From contig CAYOTA010000011.1 of the NCBI GenBank assembly GCA_964406795.1, forward strand, positions 1 to 52,896: a stretch of DNA of 52,896 nucleotides. The letters are read 5' to 3'. The position numbers and the translations under genes are program-made. Numbering within the stretch: position 1 is the stretch's first letter; every line of letters starts with the position of its first letter. Shown in pieces: positions 42,654 through 51,087 of the stretch. Source of the DNA: JAGORM01 sp964406795 (GTDB lineage: Bacteria > Patescibacteriota > Microgenomatia > Levybacterales > GWA1-39-11). The notes beneath the pieces are model-generated. The model did not search any database. It worked only from the letters and a program-made list of their open reading frames with translations, and had not been told where the DNA came from.

Positions 42654-44025
42654 GTGAAAGAGATGAAATATTTTTGGAATTAACAGGGCTTGATAAAAAT
42701 CTTTGCAAGATTTTATAAGAATCTAAATCAAATAAATATTCAAAAGATAAATCAGAAACAGTATTAACTTCGTCAATTTTTCCTAACACACACCATTTAT
42801 CTACCACGTACCCTTCCGCTCCATCTTTAATTATGATAGGCCCATCAAATTTCCAAGGCCTAATTTTTTTCTTATAAAAAGCTTCTTCAAATCTTACATT
42901 GTAGAAGATTGGCAATTCTTTATTAACACACCCACCTTTACACTTTCCTAGGTGATATGAAAAACACGCGTTTTTGCCTTTTTGAATTCCCAGAAGTTTT
43001 GGACATAAGCCATGCTCACTTGCAATTTTATACAAATAGTCAGATACTTCTTTCCTGCTTTTAAATATTCCCAGTGTGTTTTCCGTGTCCGCTAACTCAA
43101 GACTTAAAACCTCCCGAGTTTTGACACCCAAATAAGAATTTTCCGATGGTAGTCTTTCTAAAATAGTTAATTTTCTTGCATACCGAAGCATCCTGTTATA
43201 TATGGGCTGCATTTTTTTAATAAGCGTTGATTCCAGCAGAAGCGCCCCAAGCTCTCCCGAGGTTTGAATATGTTCAACAGAAGTAGCCTCTTTGGATAAC
43301 ATCATGTCAGTTGATGACGCATAATCATTAGCAAAATGAGACAACACCCGATCTCTAATATTTATACTTTTTCCAACATATAACACGGCATTATCCTTAT
43401 TTTTAAATATATACACACCGGGATTTTCCGGAAGACTGTCCAACACTTCTTCCGACATTTGAATAGGCAGCGCAGGGCGTTTAAGACCTTCATGTATTGC
43501 CTTACTTACTCTATTTTCCCCTAACTCTTCGTTTACAATTTTCATAAATTCCCACAAAACTTGTGCATCATCAAACGCCCTATGCCTACTCTCACAAGGA
43601 ATATTATGGCGTGAGATAATACTGTCTAAATTGTAAGAAGTGAATCCGGGGAAAAGATTGCGAGCCAACTTTACCGTGCACAATTGTTTTAAAGAAAATA
43701 TAATATCTTCCCTCTTAAATTCTTGACGCAAAAAAGAATAATCAAACCTGACATTGTGAGCCACAAAAATAGAATCTACTAATAATTCGAGGATATCATT
43801 TTTAACAGTTGCAAATGTAGGAGCCTGTTCTAGTTCTAACGTTGTTATGCCTGTAAGCTTAGTTATAAATGGATCAACATGTCCTTCAGGATTAATAAGG
43901 GTTTTATAAGTGGCTACTACTTGAGAATTTTCAACACGAATAATCCCTATCTCAATAATACGATTTCTTAATGGACTACCACCTGTCGTTTCTATGTCAA
44001 CAAAGCAAAAGGAGGAATTTTGCAT
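42628..44025 (-). CDS. DnaQ-like exonuclease fused to GIY-YIG nuclease
   Basis: The 465-residue protein has a DEDDh exonuclease at about 5-165 (FVDIETTGG, HNVRFDYSFL, HRAFDDAQVL) and a GIY-YIG domain (PGVYIFKNKDNAVLYVGKSINIRDR) at about 205-285. A UvrC/Cho-type cysteine cluster (CFSYHLGKCKGGC) follows near 370. This architecture is known as the PolC/DnaQ-Cho (UvrC-like) fusion, probably for repair. It lacks the UvrC RNase H-like second nuclease and helix-hairpin-helix domains. It may supply the only DnaQ-type exonuclease in the window. Confidence 0.9.
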   Translation of the reverse strand: MQNSSFCFVDIETTGGSPLRNRIIEIGIIRVENSQVVATYKTLINPEGHVDPFITKLTGITTLELEQAPTFATVKNDILELLVDSIFVAHNVRFDYSFLRQEFKREDIIFSLKQLCTVKLARNLFPGFTSYNLDSIISRHNIPCESRHRAFDDAQVLWEFMKIVNEELGENRVSKAIHEGLKRPALPIQMSEEVLDSLPENPGVYIFKNKDNAVLYVGKSINIRDRVLSHFANDYASSTDMMLSKEATSVEHIQTSGELGALLLESTLIKKMQPIYNRMLRYARKLTILERLPSENSYLGVKTREVLSLELADTENTLGIFKSRKEVSDYLYKIASEHGLCPKLLGIQKGKNACFSYHLGKCKGGCVNKELPIFYNVRFEEAFYKKKIRPWKFDGPIIIKDGAEGYVVDKWCVLGKIDEVNTVSDLSFEYLFDLDSYKILQRFLSSPVNSKNISSLSLNTHSPVL

Positions 44026-44070
44026 AGGACATACTACCTTACCAAAATTTACCTTATTTCACAAGCGGGC

Positions 44071-44670
44071 TTATTCTTCCATGACAGCCGATACAACTAT
44101 CCGATCAGTATAGTTTTTTTGCCCTTTGTCCCATTCTCCTGCGCAAGTAATCAAGTGTACCCATTTTTGAGAACTTGGGGCAATGAGTGAACCCATAGGA
44201 ACTTTGTCAAATGTATACGTGTTCACTTCTTGAACGGTAAACACAAGCGGTTTATCAAATTCATCGTATACTGTTATTTTTTCACCCTTTTTCATTGTAT
44301 GTAGCTTATTGAAAACGCTTGGGTTACCCTGTGGATCATCATAATGTCCATCAATAAGCGCACCACCTGGCTCACCCGGCTTGACACCTAATTTATACCA
44401 TCCAGTGTTGTAAACATTTTTTGGTACGTCCATTCTGTTTTTTGAGTCCAATCCAACCTCCTCAATAGGAGCATCTACCCCCAATGTCCTTATCTCTAGA
44501 CGCTTGGGTATACCAACTTCTTCACGAATTGTTTCCACCCTCTGATTCTGTGAAATTTCGGTGACTAGTTGAGCTTGAGCCGGAATAGTATCTTTTTTCC
44601 ACAAAAAACCAAACCATGAACCAACGGCAATACTGACAAGAAGACTTATGACAAAGAAAAATTTTTTCAT
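44071..44670 (-). CDS. Sortase (class E/F-like)
   Basis: The 199-residue sortase has an N-terminal membrane helix (about 3-23). The catalytic His is in IDGHYDDPQG (H109), the Cys in HLITCAGEWD (C176) and the Arg in TDRIVV (R190). Short size and the LITCAG context fit class E/F-type housekeeping sortases. It joins sorted proteins to an amino acceptor of the cell surface. It lies 58 bases downstream of a small secreted peptide with a PSTG motif, and a perfect palindrome separates the two. Confidence 0.9.
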   Translation of the reverse strand: MKKFFFVISLLVSIAVGSWFGFLWKKDTIPAQAQLVTEISQNQRVETIREEVGIPKRLEIRTLGVDAPIEEVGLDSKNRMDVPKNVYNTGWYKLGVKPGEPGGALIDGHYDDPQGNPSVFNKLHTMKKGEKITVYDEFDKPLVFTVQEVNTYTFDKVPMGSLIAPSSQKWVHLITCAGEWDKGQKNYTDRIVVSAVMEE

Positions 44671-44681
44671 AGTACATACGA

Positions 44682-44707
44682 GTGTAGTGCGGCATGCCGC
44701 ACTACAC
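44682..44707. repeat. 26-bp perfect palindrome before the sortase
   Basis: A 13-bp inverted repeat without spacer (GTGTAGTGCGGCA followed by its complement) would form a very stable RNA hairpin between the peptide gene and the sortase gene. No T-run follows on the minus strand, so a processing site or attenuator fits better than a simple terminator. A DNA-binding site is also possible. Confidence 0.8.
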
Positions 44708-44728
44708 CTTTAATTTTCTTAAGTTACT

Positions 44729-44872
44729 CTACATTCCAAACCCAGTACTTGGAGCACTCGGTGTTGTAGTCATTGTTGGAGTAGGAGTTGTTGTTTGAGC
44801 TTCTACTACGCCTGCAACTACCATAAATGACATAACAAGCGCGAAAACTCCTACTAATAATGTTTTAACCAT
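44729..44872 (-). CDS. Small secreted Thr/Pro-rich peptide with PSTG motif
   Basis: The 47-codon ORF begins MVKTLLVGVFALVMSF and has a signal peptide with a likely cut after VVEA (residue 25). A mature tail of about 22 residues (QTTTPTPTMTTTPSAPSTG plus FGM) follows. The ATG is preceded at eight bases by a perfect AAGGAGGTGA ribosome site, so strong expression is expected. The PSTG near the C-terminus resembles LPxTG without the leading Leu, but no hydrophobic anchor follows. I know of no named family. The sortase next door makes it a candidate substrate or cofactor. Confidence 0.75.
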   Translation of the reverse strand: MVKTLLVGVFALVMSFMVVAGVVEAQTTTPTPTMTTTPSAPSTGFGM

Positions 44873-44880
44873 ATAATAAT

Positions 44881-44890
44881 TCACCTCCTT
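44881..44890 (-). promoter_or_regulatory. Perfect Shine-Dalgarno of the small secreted peptide
   Basis: AAGGAGGTGA on the minus strand pairs fully with the usual 16S 3' end and lies eight bases before the ATG. It decides the start of an otherwise easily missed gene. Confidence 0.85.
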
Positions 44891-44970
44891 CCTCATACTC
44901 CTATATTAAGAGCGCTATACTAGAATGGCGGAAGAATGTTTTAAGAAACCTGTAAGAATAATTAAATTCG

Positions 44971-44979
44971 TGATATAAT
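44971..44979 (+). promoter_or_regulatory. Extended -10 promoter of the FKBP gene
   Basis: TGA-TATAAT (44971-44979) predicts a start at 44986, exactly the first base of the ATG, so the transcript is probably leaderless. Confidence 0.65.
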
Positions 44980-44985
44980 TACTTC

Positions 44986-45315
44986 ATGAATAAAGACTTC
45001 AATAAAGAAGATATAAAAACAGGTACTGGTCGCGAGGTAAAAGCCGGCGACACAGTTGTGGTTCATTATACCGGATGGTTAACTGATGGCACTAAATTTG
45101 ATTCATCTGTAGACAGGAACGACCCATTTGAAACAAAAATTGGTGTAGGGTACGTAATCAGAGGATGGGATATGGGAATTCCCGGCATGAAAATAGGAGG
45201 TACGCGGAAACTTACCATTCCCTATGAATATGGCTATGGTGAAGTGGGCGCGGGTCCACTCATTCCAGGATTTTCCACCCTTATCTTCGAAGTTGAATTA
45301 ATAGATATCAAGTAA
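44986..45315 (+). CDS. FKBP-type peptidyl-prolyl isomerase
   Basis: The 109-residue single FKBP domain has the conserved VVHYTGWLTDGTKFDSS, GVGYVIRGWDMGIPGMKIGG, and IPYEYGYGE...IPGFSTLIFEVELI. No signal peptide is present, so it acts in the cytoplasm on proline isomerisation during folding. Length is that of minimal FKBP12-like enzymes. Confidence 0.95.
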   Translation: MNKDFNKEDIKTGTGREVKAGDTVVVHYTGWLTDGTKFDSSVDRNDPFETKIGVGYVIRGWDMGIPGMKIGGTRKLTIPYEYGYGEVGAGPLIPGFSTLIFEVELIDIK

Positions 45316-45327
45316 CCTCCTCTGTGC

Positions 45328-45354
45328 TTGACACAGCCTTTATATTTTTATAAG
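45328..45354 (+). promoter_or_regulatory. Probable promoter of the cohesin-like gene
   Basis: Consensus TTGACA (45328-45333) is followed by TATAAG (45349-45354) at a short 15-bp spacing, with a start near 45361, six bases before the ATG. Confidence 0.45.
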
Positions 45355-45366
45355 GTAGATATAGTA

Positions 45367-45924
45367 ATGAAACTTTTTAACTCGAGAGGATTCGTGTGGT
45401 CACCTGAACTAGGAGCAACCATTATTACTGTGCTCGTGTTAGTCGCAATTCCTACCACCCTCTTTCTAACCCAGTCACGTCAGGATACACGCCAACAGGC
45501 CTCTGGAGATGCCCAAAGAGCCACTATATCGGTAGATCCTTCAACAGGTATCTATAGCGTAGGTCAAAAATTTGCTGCGGCGGTTATAGTTTCCGGTGGG
45601 ATGCAGGAATTTAGTGCTGCTAAGGCTACCGTAGGAGTTTCATCTGAGCTTGTAATTAATTCGCTTACCGTAAACTCTGGACCACAGGAATGTGGCTTTT
45701 CGTTCACTGACCCAAGCCTCACTCCAAACGCATCCAATCCCTCTTTTTATGGAATTCTACCAAATGGAAACAAAACAGAATGTACTGTGTACACGCTAAC
45801 GCTTACTGCAGTAAAACCAGGACAGGGTGTTGTGTTTATAAATGATGCGTCTGTGATGTCAGGAACTAGTGCAGCCAACATACTTAGCAAAACCAACTCC
45901 GCAACTTATACTATTACCCCTTGA
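45367..45924 (+). CDS. Anchored cohesin-like surface protein
   Basis: The 185-residue protein has one N-terminal membrane helix (about 14-34) and an all-beta outside domain with the cohesin pattern (GIYSVGQKFAAAVIVSGG, AKATVGVSSELVINSLTV, TLTLTAVKPGQGVVFI). Cohesin-like domains mediate surface protein contacts, and single-domain forms are common in anaerobes and CPR bacteria. Two Cys residues (C109 and C139 approximately) may pair. The start is the ATG at 45367; the TTG at 45328 is inside the promoter. The 3' end overlaps the convergent mutase gene by 11 bases. Confidence 0.75.
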   Translation: MKLFNSRGFVWSPELGATIITVLVLVAIPTTLFLTQSRQDTRQQASGDAQRATISVDPSTGIYSVGQKFAAAVIVSGGMQEFSAAKATVGVSSELVINSLTVNSGPQECGFSFTDPSLTPNASNPSFYGILPNGNKTECTVYTLTLTAVKPGQGVVFINDASVMSGTSAANILSKTNSATYTITP

Positions 45925-47323
45925 GGGATGTAATTTGTCCTTGCAAAAATTCAAAATTTTGCTGGTGTAAAGAACCACAATAATATTTTTCTATTGCTTC
46001 ATACCCGGATTTTCTGCAAGCAATCCACGATTCCATATATTCGTTATCAAATACTTCAACTCGCGTCCCATCTACCTCAACCGTTTTCAAGATACATCCC
46101 TCGAATTTTTGTGCTACCTCCTGCAATAATCTTGTATCCTGCGAATCGAGATTACCATGTAATTCTTGAGATGTTTGGAATCGCTGCCCATCCGGATGTT
46201 TCTCAATCAATTTTGATAAATTCCCGTTTACTGAGATCCAGTACAAAATACACACTACAGCAAATGCTGCAGAATCTGTTTTAAAAAAATCTTTTATATA
46301 AAAATGTCCCACACTCTCCAGACCAAAATCTATCTTTGAGTCAAAAACCATACCTCGTACTATAGAACGTCCTACGGGAATTGGTTGGATCACGATAGGT
46401 TGCCTATTAGTTTTATTTAAATCAACCACCGTATTGTAGATAGATGGACCGCACTCCACAGCGTATCCCACATGATCGCATGTTATTCCCACCATACTAA
46501 ATGTTTGAATGAGGGCAGATCCCAGCACTGAACCATTTAGATAATGTAAGTTTTCATCTAATGCTAATACCCTGTCACCATCTGAATCAAAGACAAACCC
46601 AGCATCATATTTTTTTTGTTTCATTTCGCTTTTTATATGCTCCATATTTTTCTCTTCTGATGGATCTGCAGTGTGAAGGGAATCAGTATCATATTTTTGC
46701 CTATCACAAATTCTTGTGAATTTTACTTGGGGTAGCAGATTTTCAAGAATGGTAAGTGATTTAGATCCAGAACCGTCCCCTATATCTACAATTATTTCTT
46801 GTGGTTTTATCTCAGCCAATGGTATTAAAGATTTTATTTTGTCCGTAAAAATTTTAGAAATTTCTGATTCATAATTATGAAATTCCAGAAGATTAACTTC
46901 TTCCTGCACATATTTTTCACTTTCTTGGGCTTTGTAATATTCCGCAACTACTTCTGATACCAAATCTCCTTGTAAAGACTTTCCACCTTTTACATGGATC
47001 AAAAACCCGGTCCACTCCCATGTGTTATGCGACCCGGTAAACATAATGCTCATATCAAAATCTGATACAAAGGATGCAGCCGTTACAAAGTCTATAGGAA
47101 CGGTATCCAGATAATATATCTCTACATTAGAGTTTTTAAATACCTGTAATACTTGAAACGCTAATGATTTGCTAGATACTCTGGAGTCCCAACCCAGTAA
47201 TATTTTTTGAGGGTTTAAAACTTTTTGAAGCGCAAGACCTACGTAAAATGCGTCTTCATCAAAAATATCTTTTTGGTATACTCCCCTAAAATCAAATTTT
47301 TTAACAAACGGAGGATTTTGCAT
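45914..47323 (-). CDS. Phosphomannomutase/phosphoglucomutase
   Basis: The 469-residue alpha-D-phosphohexomutase has an N-terminal FRGVYQKDI, the phosphoserine loop MFTGSHNTW (S98), the Mg-binding DSDGDR loop and the C-terminal sugar-binding part. It interconverts hexose 6- and 1-phosphates, and so feeds nucleotide-sugar synthesis for the surface glycan. In the phosphoserine loop the usual TASHNP reads TGSHNT. Length is normal (about 455-475). Confidence 0.9.
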   Translation of the reverse strand: MQNPPFVKKFDFRGVYQKDIFDEDAFYVGLALQKVLNPQKILLGWDSRVSSKSLAFQVLQVFKNSNVEIYYLDTVPIDFVTAASFVSDFDMSIMFTGSHNTWEWTGFLIHVKGGKSLQGDLVSEVVAEYYKAQESEKYVQEEVNLLEFHNYESEISKIFTDKIKSLIPLAEIKPQEIIVDIGDGSGSKSLTILENLLPQVKFTRICDRQKYDTDSLHTADPSEEKNMEHIKSEMKQKKYDAGFVFDSDGDRVLALDENLHYLNGSVLGSALIQTFSMVGITCDHVGYAVECGPSIYNTVVDLNKTNRQPIVIQPIPVGRSIVRGMVFDSKIDFGLESVGHFYIKDFFKTDSAAFAVVCILYWISVNGNLSKLIEKHPDGQRFQTSQELHGNLDSQDTRLLQEVAQKFEGCILKTVEVDGTRVEVFDNEYMESWIACRKSGYEAIEKYYCGSLHQQNFEFLQGQITSLKG

Positions 47324-47328
47324 AACTC

Positions 47329-48555
47329 TTAAGGATATATATTAAATAACGGATAGATATCCCACATACTTATTGAGTAGATCAGATTAAATAATACACC
47401 CACTACAATAAGTGAAATCGCAAGCTTAGAAAGTTTTGGCTGTAAACACGGGATTACTATCAATAAAAGAAATGGCAGGAAATCCAATGCATATCTGTAC
47501 CCAAACTGTGCGTACCCTATACTGTACCACAAAAAGACCGGTAAAGACAAAATAAACGCAGTAAAACCTGCTGACACAAAATACTTATTTTTTTTAAAGT
47601 TAAAAATGAAAAGTAAAAATAAAGGCGATGTGAACCAAATTGCAATACCCCATGGGTTTGCTTTCAGGTAGGGGAACTTAAGTGTAAATTCTTTTCCATG
47701 TTCTTTTAATACAGGCTGAGGAGCCATAACTAAAAAACTGTACAGATTGGCTGAAATATGTATAGGACTCACTTCACCATATGCATAATTAAGTGTTAAA
47801 TTATCAGATGCTTTTGTAATGTTGTAATAATATCCACTTTCAAATACCGAACGAAATCGTCTTTCGTTGTATGCTCCCAATAAGCCTAATGCCAAAATTA
47901 CTGGAATTAGTAGTATGACAAATTGCCTAACACTAAACCGCTTGTAGAAAATTTCGAAAAAGAAAAATGCTACAACCCCTACTAATGTTATTCTTGTTAA
48001 GAGTGCTACTGCAATAAAAAGTCCTATAAAAAATGCGTTACGTTTATAAAAATATGCACAGAGCGCTAACAAAACAAACGGTACACCAAGTGCTTCAACC
48101 TGATATGCAGTAACGTTTATAACGCTGGATGAAAACATTACGGTTGAAAACACAAAAAATACAGATATCCACAATGAATCAATTTGAGAAAATTTAAACT
48201 TTAGTGCTAGTAAATACACCGCCGCAAATGACATAATCATAGAAAATACACCTATAACTACTTGAGGTGTTTGCTCACCAAAAAGGAGTACAAGAGGTAT
48301 GAGCATGATTGACGCTAACGGCCCAAAGTAAACATAGTAATTACCGTAATAATTGGAAATATCGCGCTCAGGAATTCTATACACTGACATGGAAATTTTG
48401 CCTTCAGTAAAACGTGTTGCAAGATTTGTTAAAACTGTATCATAGCCTCTTTGACCAACAGTAAGATACAGTACTGTTGTATATAAACACAAAAGAAGTA
48501 TGATTACTAAAAGAACTACTCGTACATTCTTTCTCAAGAATAAAAATAACTTCAT
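47329..48555 (-). CDS. Polytopic membrane protein, glycosyltransferase-like
   Basis: The 408-residue protein has about ten membrane helices. A first outside loop contains RFTEGKISMSVYRIPERDISNY, and helix-rich segments resemble GT87/PMT-like membrane sugar transferases. No decisive catalytic motif can be named. It lies five bases upstream of the phosphohexomutase on the same strand, and so probably works in glycan metabolism. Confidence 0.65.
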   Translation of the reverse strand: MKLFLFLRKNVRVVLLVIILLLCLYTTVLYLTVGQRGYDTVLTNLATRFTEGKISMSVYRIPERDISNYYGNYYVYFGPLASIMLIPLVLLFGEQTPQVVIGVFSMIMSFAAVYLLALKFKFSQIDSLWISVFFVFSTVMFSSSVINVTAYQVEALGVPFVLLALCAYFYKRNAFFIGLFIAVALLTRITLVGVVAFFFFEIFYKRFSVRQFVILLIPVILALGLLGAYNERRFRSVFESGYYYNITKASDNLTLNYAYGEVSPIHISANLYSFLVMAPQPVLKEHGKEFTLKFPYLKANPWGIAIWFTSPLFLLFIFNFKKNKYFVSAGFTAFILSLPVFLWYSIGYAQFGYRYALDFLPFLLLIVIPCLQPKLSKLAISLIVVGVLFNLIYSISMWDIYPLFNIYP

Positions 48556-48632
48556 CTCTTCTATTCTATAGAAGAGTATTTAAATTATGCAACCCTTTAA
48601 AGTCTTAATTGTATATACTTCTGGAGATTGTT

Positions 48633-50105
48633 TTATGAGTAGAATTCTTTGTTAGTTGTCATCCAAAATTCAATTCTGTTTTCGGGTAAACGTAATACAC
48701 GGTTAGGAGTTAACCCTTCCACAAACTCTTGCGTATGAGAAACAAACAGCATTGCTCCTTTATAAGCTTTTAGTGCTTCCAGTATTATTTTTTGTGATTG
48801 GATGTCTAGATATGTAGTAGGCTCATCTAGAATGAGCAGGTTGTAATTTTGAAGCATAAGAAGCGCAATTGATAATCTGGTTTTTTCCCCTCCTGATAAA
48901 GAGCCAACGGTTTGATAAATCCGCGCACCTAGAAAATTGAATTTAGATAGAATTGGTCTTATTTGATGCATGGGCAATTTACATACCGTTTCAACAGTTT
49001 CTATAATGGTTTTTTCAAAATCAAATGTTTCAAATTCCTGCGAATAATATCCTATGTGAAGCGCCGGATCTTTTTCAACACTTCCCGTGTCAGAAGGTAG
49101 GCGCCCCATAAGTATTTTTATGAATGTAGATTTTCCGGCACCGTTTGGCCCGTAGAGCACTATGCGCTCACCACGCTTAACTGATAATGAAACATCTGAT
49201 AAAACCGTTGTGTCGCCATAGCTTTTTGAAATATTTTTAGCAATTAATGGCACTTCATTTGTGTGAATTGGGAGGGGAAGTGTGAATTTTATACTCCTAA
49301 TTTCGGGGGGTAGTTCAGGTAGTGCTTCTTTTATGCGGTCAATTCTTGTCTGGACATTATCCCGAGCCCGTGCACCTTTTTGCGAACTCATACGTGCCAT
49401 AACGAGCAAGCTTTTTTTCATTCTGTTAATTTTTTTTACATCATTTTCCACCTTTTTCCGCAGCGCTTCCTCTGCATTCCCTTTTAGTTTTACGTACTTA
49501 GTATAGTTTCCTTTATATTCCTCTATCTTTTTTGTATACGGATTTATTGCCAGCACTTTGTCTATGTGGTTATCTAGTAAATTAATGTCATGAGAAATAA
49601 TAATAAGTGTATTTGCGTATTCACTTAAAAACTCCATAATCCAACGCTTACCTTCTGTATCCAAAAAGTTAGTGGGCTCATCAAGTAACAAAATATCCGG
49701 CTCATCTAATATGGCACGCAGTAATGCAAGCTTTGTCCTTTGCCCTCCAGAAAGCGTAGAAGGTTTTAATTCTAAATCTGCACTTACTTCCAGGGAATGC
49801 AGCATAACCATCAATTCCCAGTCTTCCTTTTTTGTATCAGGGTCTATGTAGTCTCTAATATCTTGTGCAGCTTCTAAAATAGGGTCATGTTTTATTTCCT
49901 GAGGAACGTAGCCTATTTTTCCTTTTATTTGCAGGGTTCCGTCAGTGGGAGCATCTTCTCCCATAAGCAGCTTAAATAATGTAGATTTTCCGGCACCGTT
50001 TGGCCCAACCAGTGCAATAGTTTCTCCTTTTTGGATTGAGAAATTAGATTCCTCATATACGGTTAAACGCGAATAACCATAAGATATATTTTTGGCCGTA
50101 ATCAT
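48633..50105 (-). CDS. ABC-F family ATPase
   Basis: The 490-residue soluble protein has two ABC domains. Walker A is GPNGAGKST in both (about 34-42 and about 313-321), with signatures LSGGQRTKLAL and LSGGEKTRLSI and a long charged linker (about 205-265). There are no membrane helices. ABC-F proteins act on ribosomes as translation factors or in antibiotic protection; nothing here shows which. An extended -10 TGG-TATAAT lies upstream (50189-50181). Confidence 0.93.
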   Translation of the reverse strand: MITAKNISYGYSRLTVYEESNFSIQKGETIALVGPNGAGKSTLFKLLMGEDAPTDGTLQIKGKIGYVPQEIKHDPILEAAQDIRDYIDPDTKKEDWELMVMLHSLEVSADLELKPSTLSGGQRTKLALLRAILDEPDILLLDEPTNFLDTEGKRWIMEFLSEYANTLIIISHDINLLDNHIDKVLAINPYTKKIEEYKGNYTKYVKLKGNAEEALRKKVENDVKKINRMKKSLLVMARMSSQKGARARDNVQTRIDRIKEALPELPPEIRSIKFTLPLPIHTNEVPLIAKNISKSYGDTTVLSDVSLSVKRGERIVLYGPNGAGKSTFIKILMGRLPSDTGSVEKDPALHIGYYSQEFETFDFEKTIIETVETVCKLPMHQIRPILSKFNFLGARIYQTVGSLSGGEKTRLSIALLMLQNYNLLILDEPTTYLDIQSQKIILEALKAYKGAMLFVSHTQEFVEGLTPNRVLRLPENRIEFWMTTNKEFYS

Positions 50106-50180
50106 AATGTGACAGTAAACAATAAGTGGAATGTAAGTAAGTTTAACTACCTAAGAGGACCTTCCTGTTTTACTCTCCTT

Positions 50181-50189
50181 ATTATACCA
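50181..50189 (-). promoter_or_regulatory. Extended -10 promoter of the ABC-F gene
   Basis: Minus-strand TGG-TATAAT predicts a start near 50174 and a leader of about 68 bases. No strong -35 box is seen. Leaders of this length are uncommon in the window and could hold a translation-sensing element, as is known for some ABC-F genes. Confidence 0.5.
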
Positions 50190-50247
50190 GATTTCAAGCT
50201 TCCGGATTGAAAAGTAAGCATTAAGAAATAATTATCACATTAGTATT

Positions 50248-50634
50248 CTAAGCGGATTTTGAGGAGTGTTTTTCAAGCCATGCAGCTATATTTTCAATTT
50301 CAGGTTTTTTATTTTCTATCCATAATGCCGTATCTACGATTTCGTTTTGTTCTGCTACAAATTCATATCCGTTTAGCTCTAAAAATGTCATAACTGAATA
50401 CATTGCAGTTCTTTTGTTACCATCAACAAACTGATGGTTTAATAGCAGGGAATGAACCAATGCTGCACCCTTTAAAAAAACGCTTGGATATAAATCCTCT
50501 CCTCCATACGTTGACTGAGGTCTTCCAACTGCCGATTCTAAAAGCCCCATGTCACGAAGTCCATGAGAACCACCATAGTGTTCTATTTGCAGCTCATGCA
50601 GTAAAAGGATATCCTTTACAGTCAAGTATTTCAT
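50248..50634 (-). CDS. doc: Doc-type Fic-fold toxin
   Basis: The 128-residue death-on-curing protein has the Fic-like motif HQFVDGNKRTA starting at H67. Doc toxins phosphorylate and inactivate EF-Tu. Length and motif fit Doc rather than larger AMP-transferring Fic proteins. It begins 12 bases after an AbrB-type antitoxin gene and was probably acquired as a two-gene module. Confidence 0.93.
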   Translation of the reverse strand: MKYLTVKDILLLHELQIEHYGGSHGLRDMGLLESAVGRPQSTYGGEDLYPSVFLKGAALVHSLLLNHQFVDGNKRTAMYSVMTFLELNGYEFVAEQNEIVDTALWIENKKPEIENIAAWLEKHSSKSA

Positions 50635-50646
50635 TCAAGTGGATTA

Positions 50647-50889
50647 TTATTTTTTAGCAAGTTCAGAAAACGCCTTTGAATAGCGCTTAAGGAGATTTTT
50701 TGCAACAGTATATACTTCCGGATCCACTACAGAATCTACAACCTCTTGAGGGTCAAAATCCACTATTAAACGTTTTTTAGAGGGGGAAAAACTCACTTTT
50801 GCTTCGTTTACATCGCCTACTTGATTCAAAATATCTTTTGAAATGGTAAGTGCTTTGGAGTTACCAACGGTAATTAATTTCTGCATCAT
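50647..50889 (-). CDS. AbrB/MazE-type antitoxin of the Doc pair
   Basis: The 80-residue protein has an N-terminal swapped-hairpin DNA-binding domain (KLITVGNSKALTISKDIL; the common form is GNSxALTIPK) and a charged C-terminal helix that would bind the toxin. Doc is usually paired with Phd, but AbrB-like partners are known. A 19-bp inverted repeat covers its -10 box, which fits autorepression. ATGs at 50889 and 50886 are both possible starts. Confidence 0.88.
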   Translation of the reverse strand: MMQKLITVGNSKALTISKDILNQVGDVNEAKVSFSPSKKRLIVDFDPQEVVDSVVDPEVYTVAKNLLKRYSKAFSELAKK

Positions 50890-50927
50890 GTTATAACTAT
50901 ATTATAACAAAAAAGATTATATGTCAA
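50890..50927 (-). promoter_or_regulatory. Promoter and operator of the toxin-antitoxin operon
   Basis: Minus-strand consensus TTGACA (50927-50922) lies 15 bp before TATAAT (50906-50901), which gives a start near 50894. GTTATAA (50890-50896) and TTATAAC (50902-50908) form an inverted repeat across the -10 and start, the probable site for the AbrB-type repressor. Confidence 0.68.
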
Positions 50928-51087
50928 GTATTTTATACCCCTGTAAAAGGTCATAGATCAAGACAAAATATACAAGCTTTAATCAATTAAATCCACGCTC
51001 CCACCCATATCTAAAGATTATTTGGAAAAAATATATTTACAAAAACTATAATTAGATTCTAGGCAGCTTCTTGAATCTCGGTTGGTT
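50928..51087. other. AT-rich gap without a gene
   Basis: I see no credible ORF, RNA gene or repeat between the toxin-antitoxin promoter and the unknown gene at 51088. There is no obvious terminator. Confidence 0.5.
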
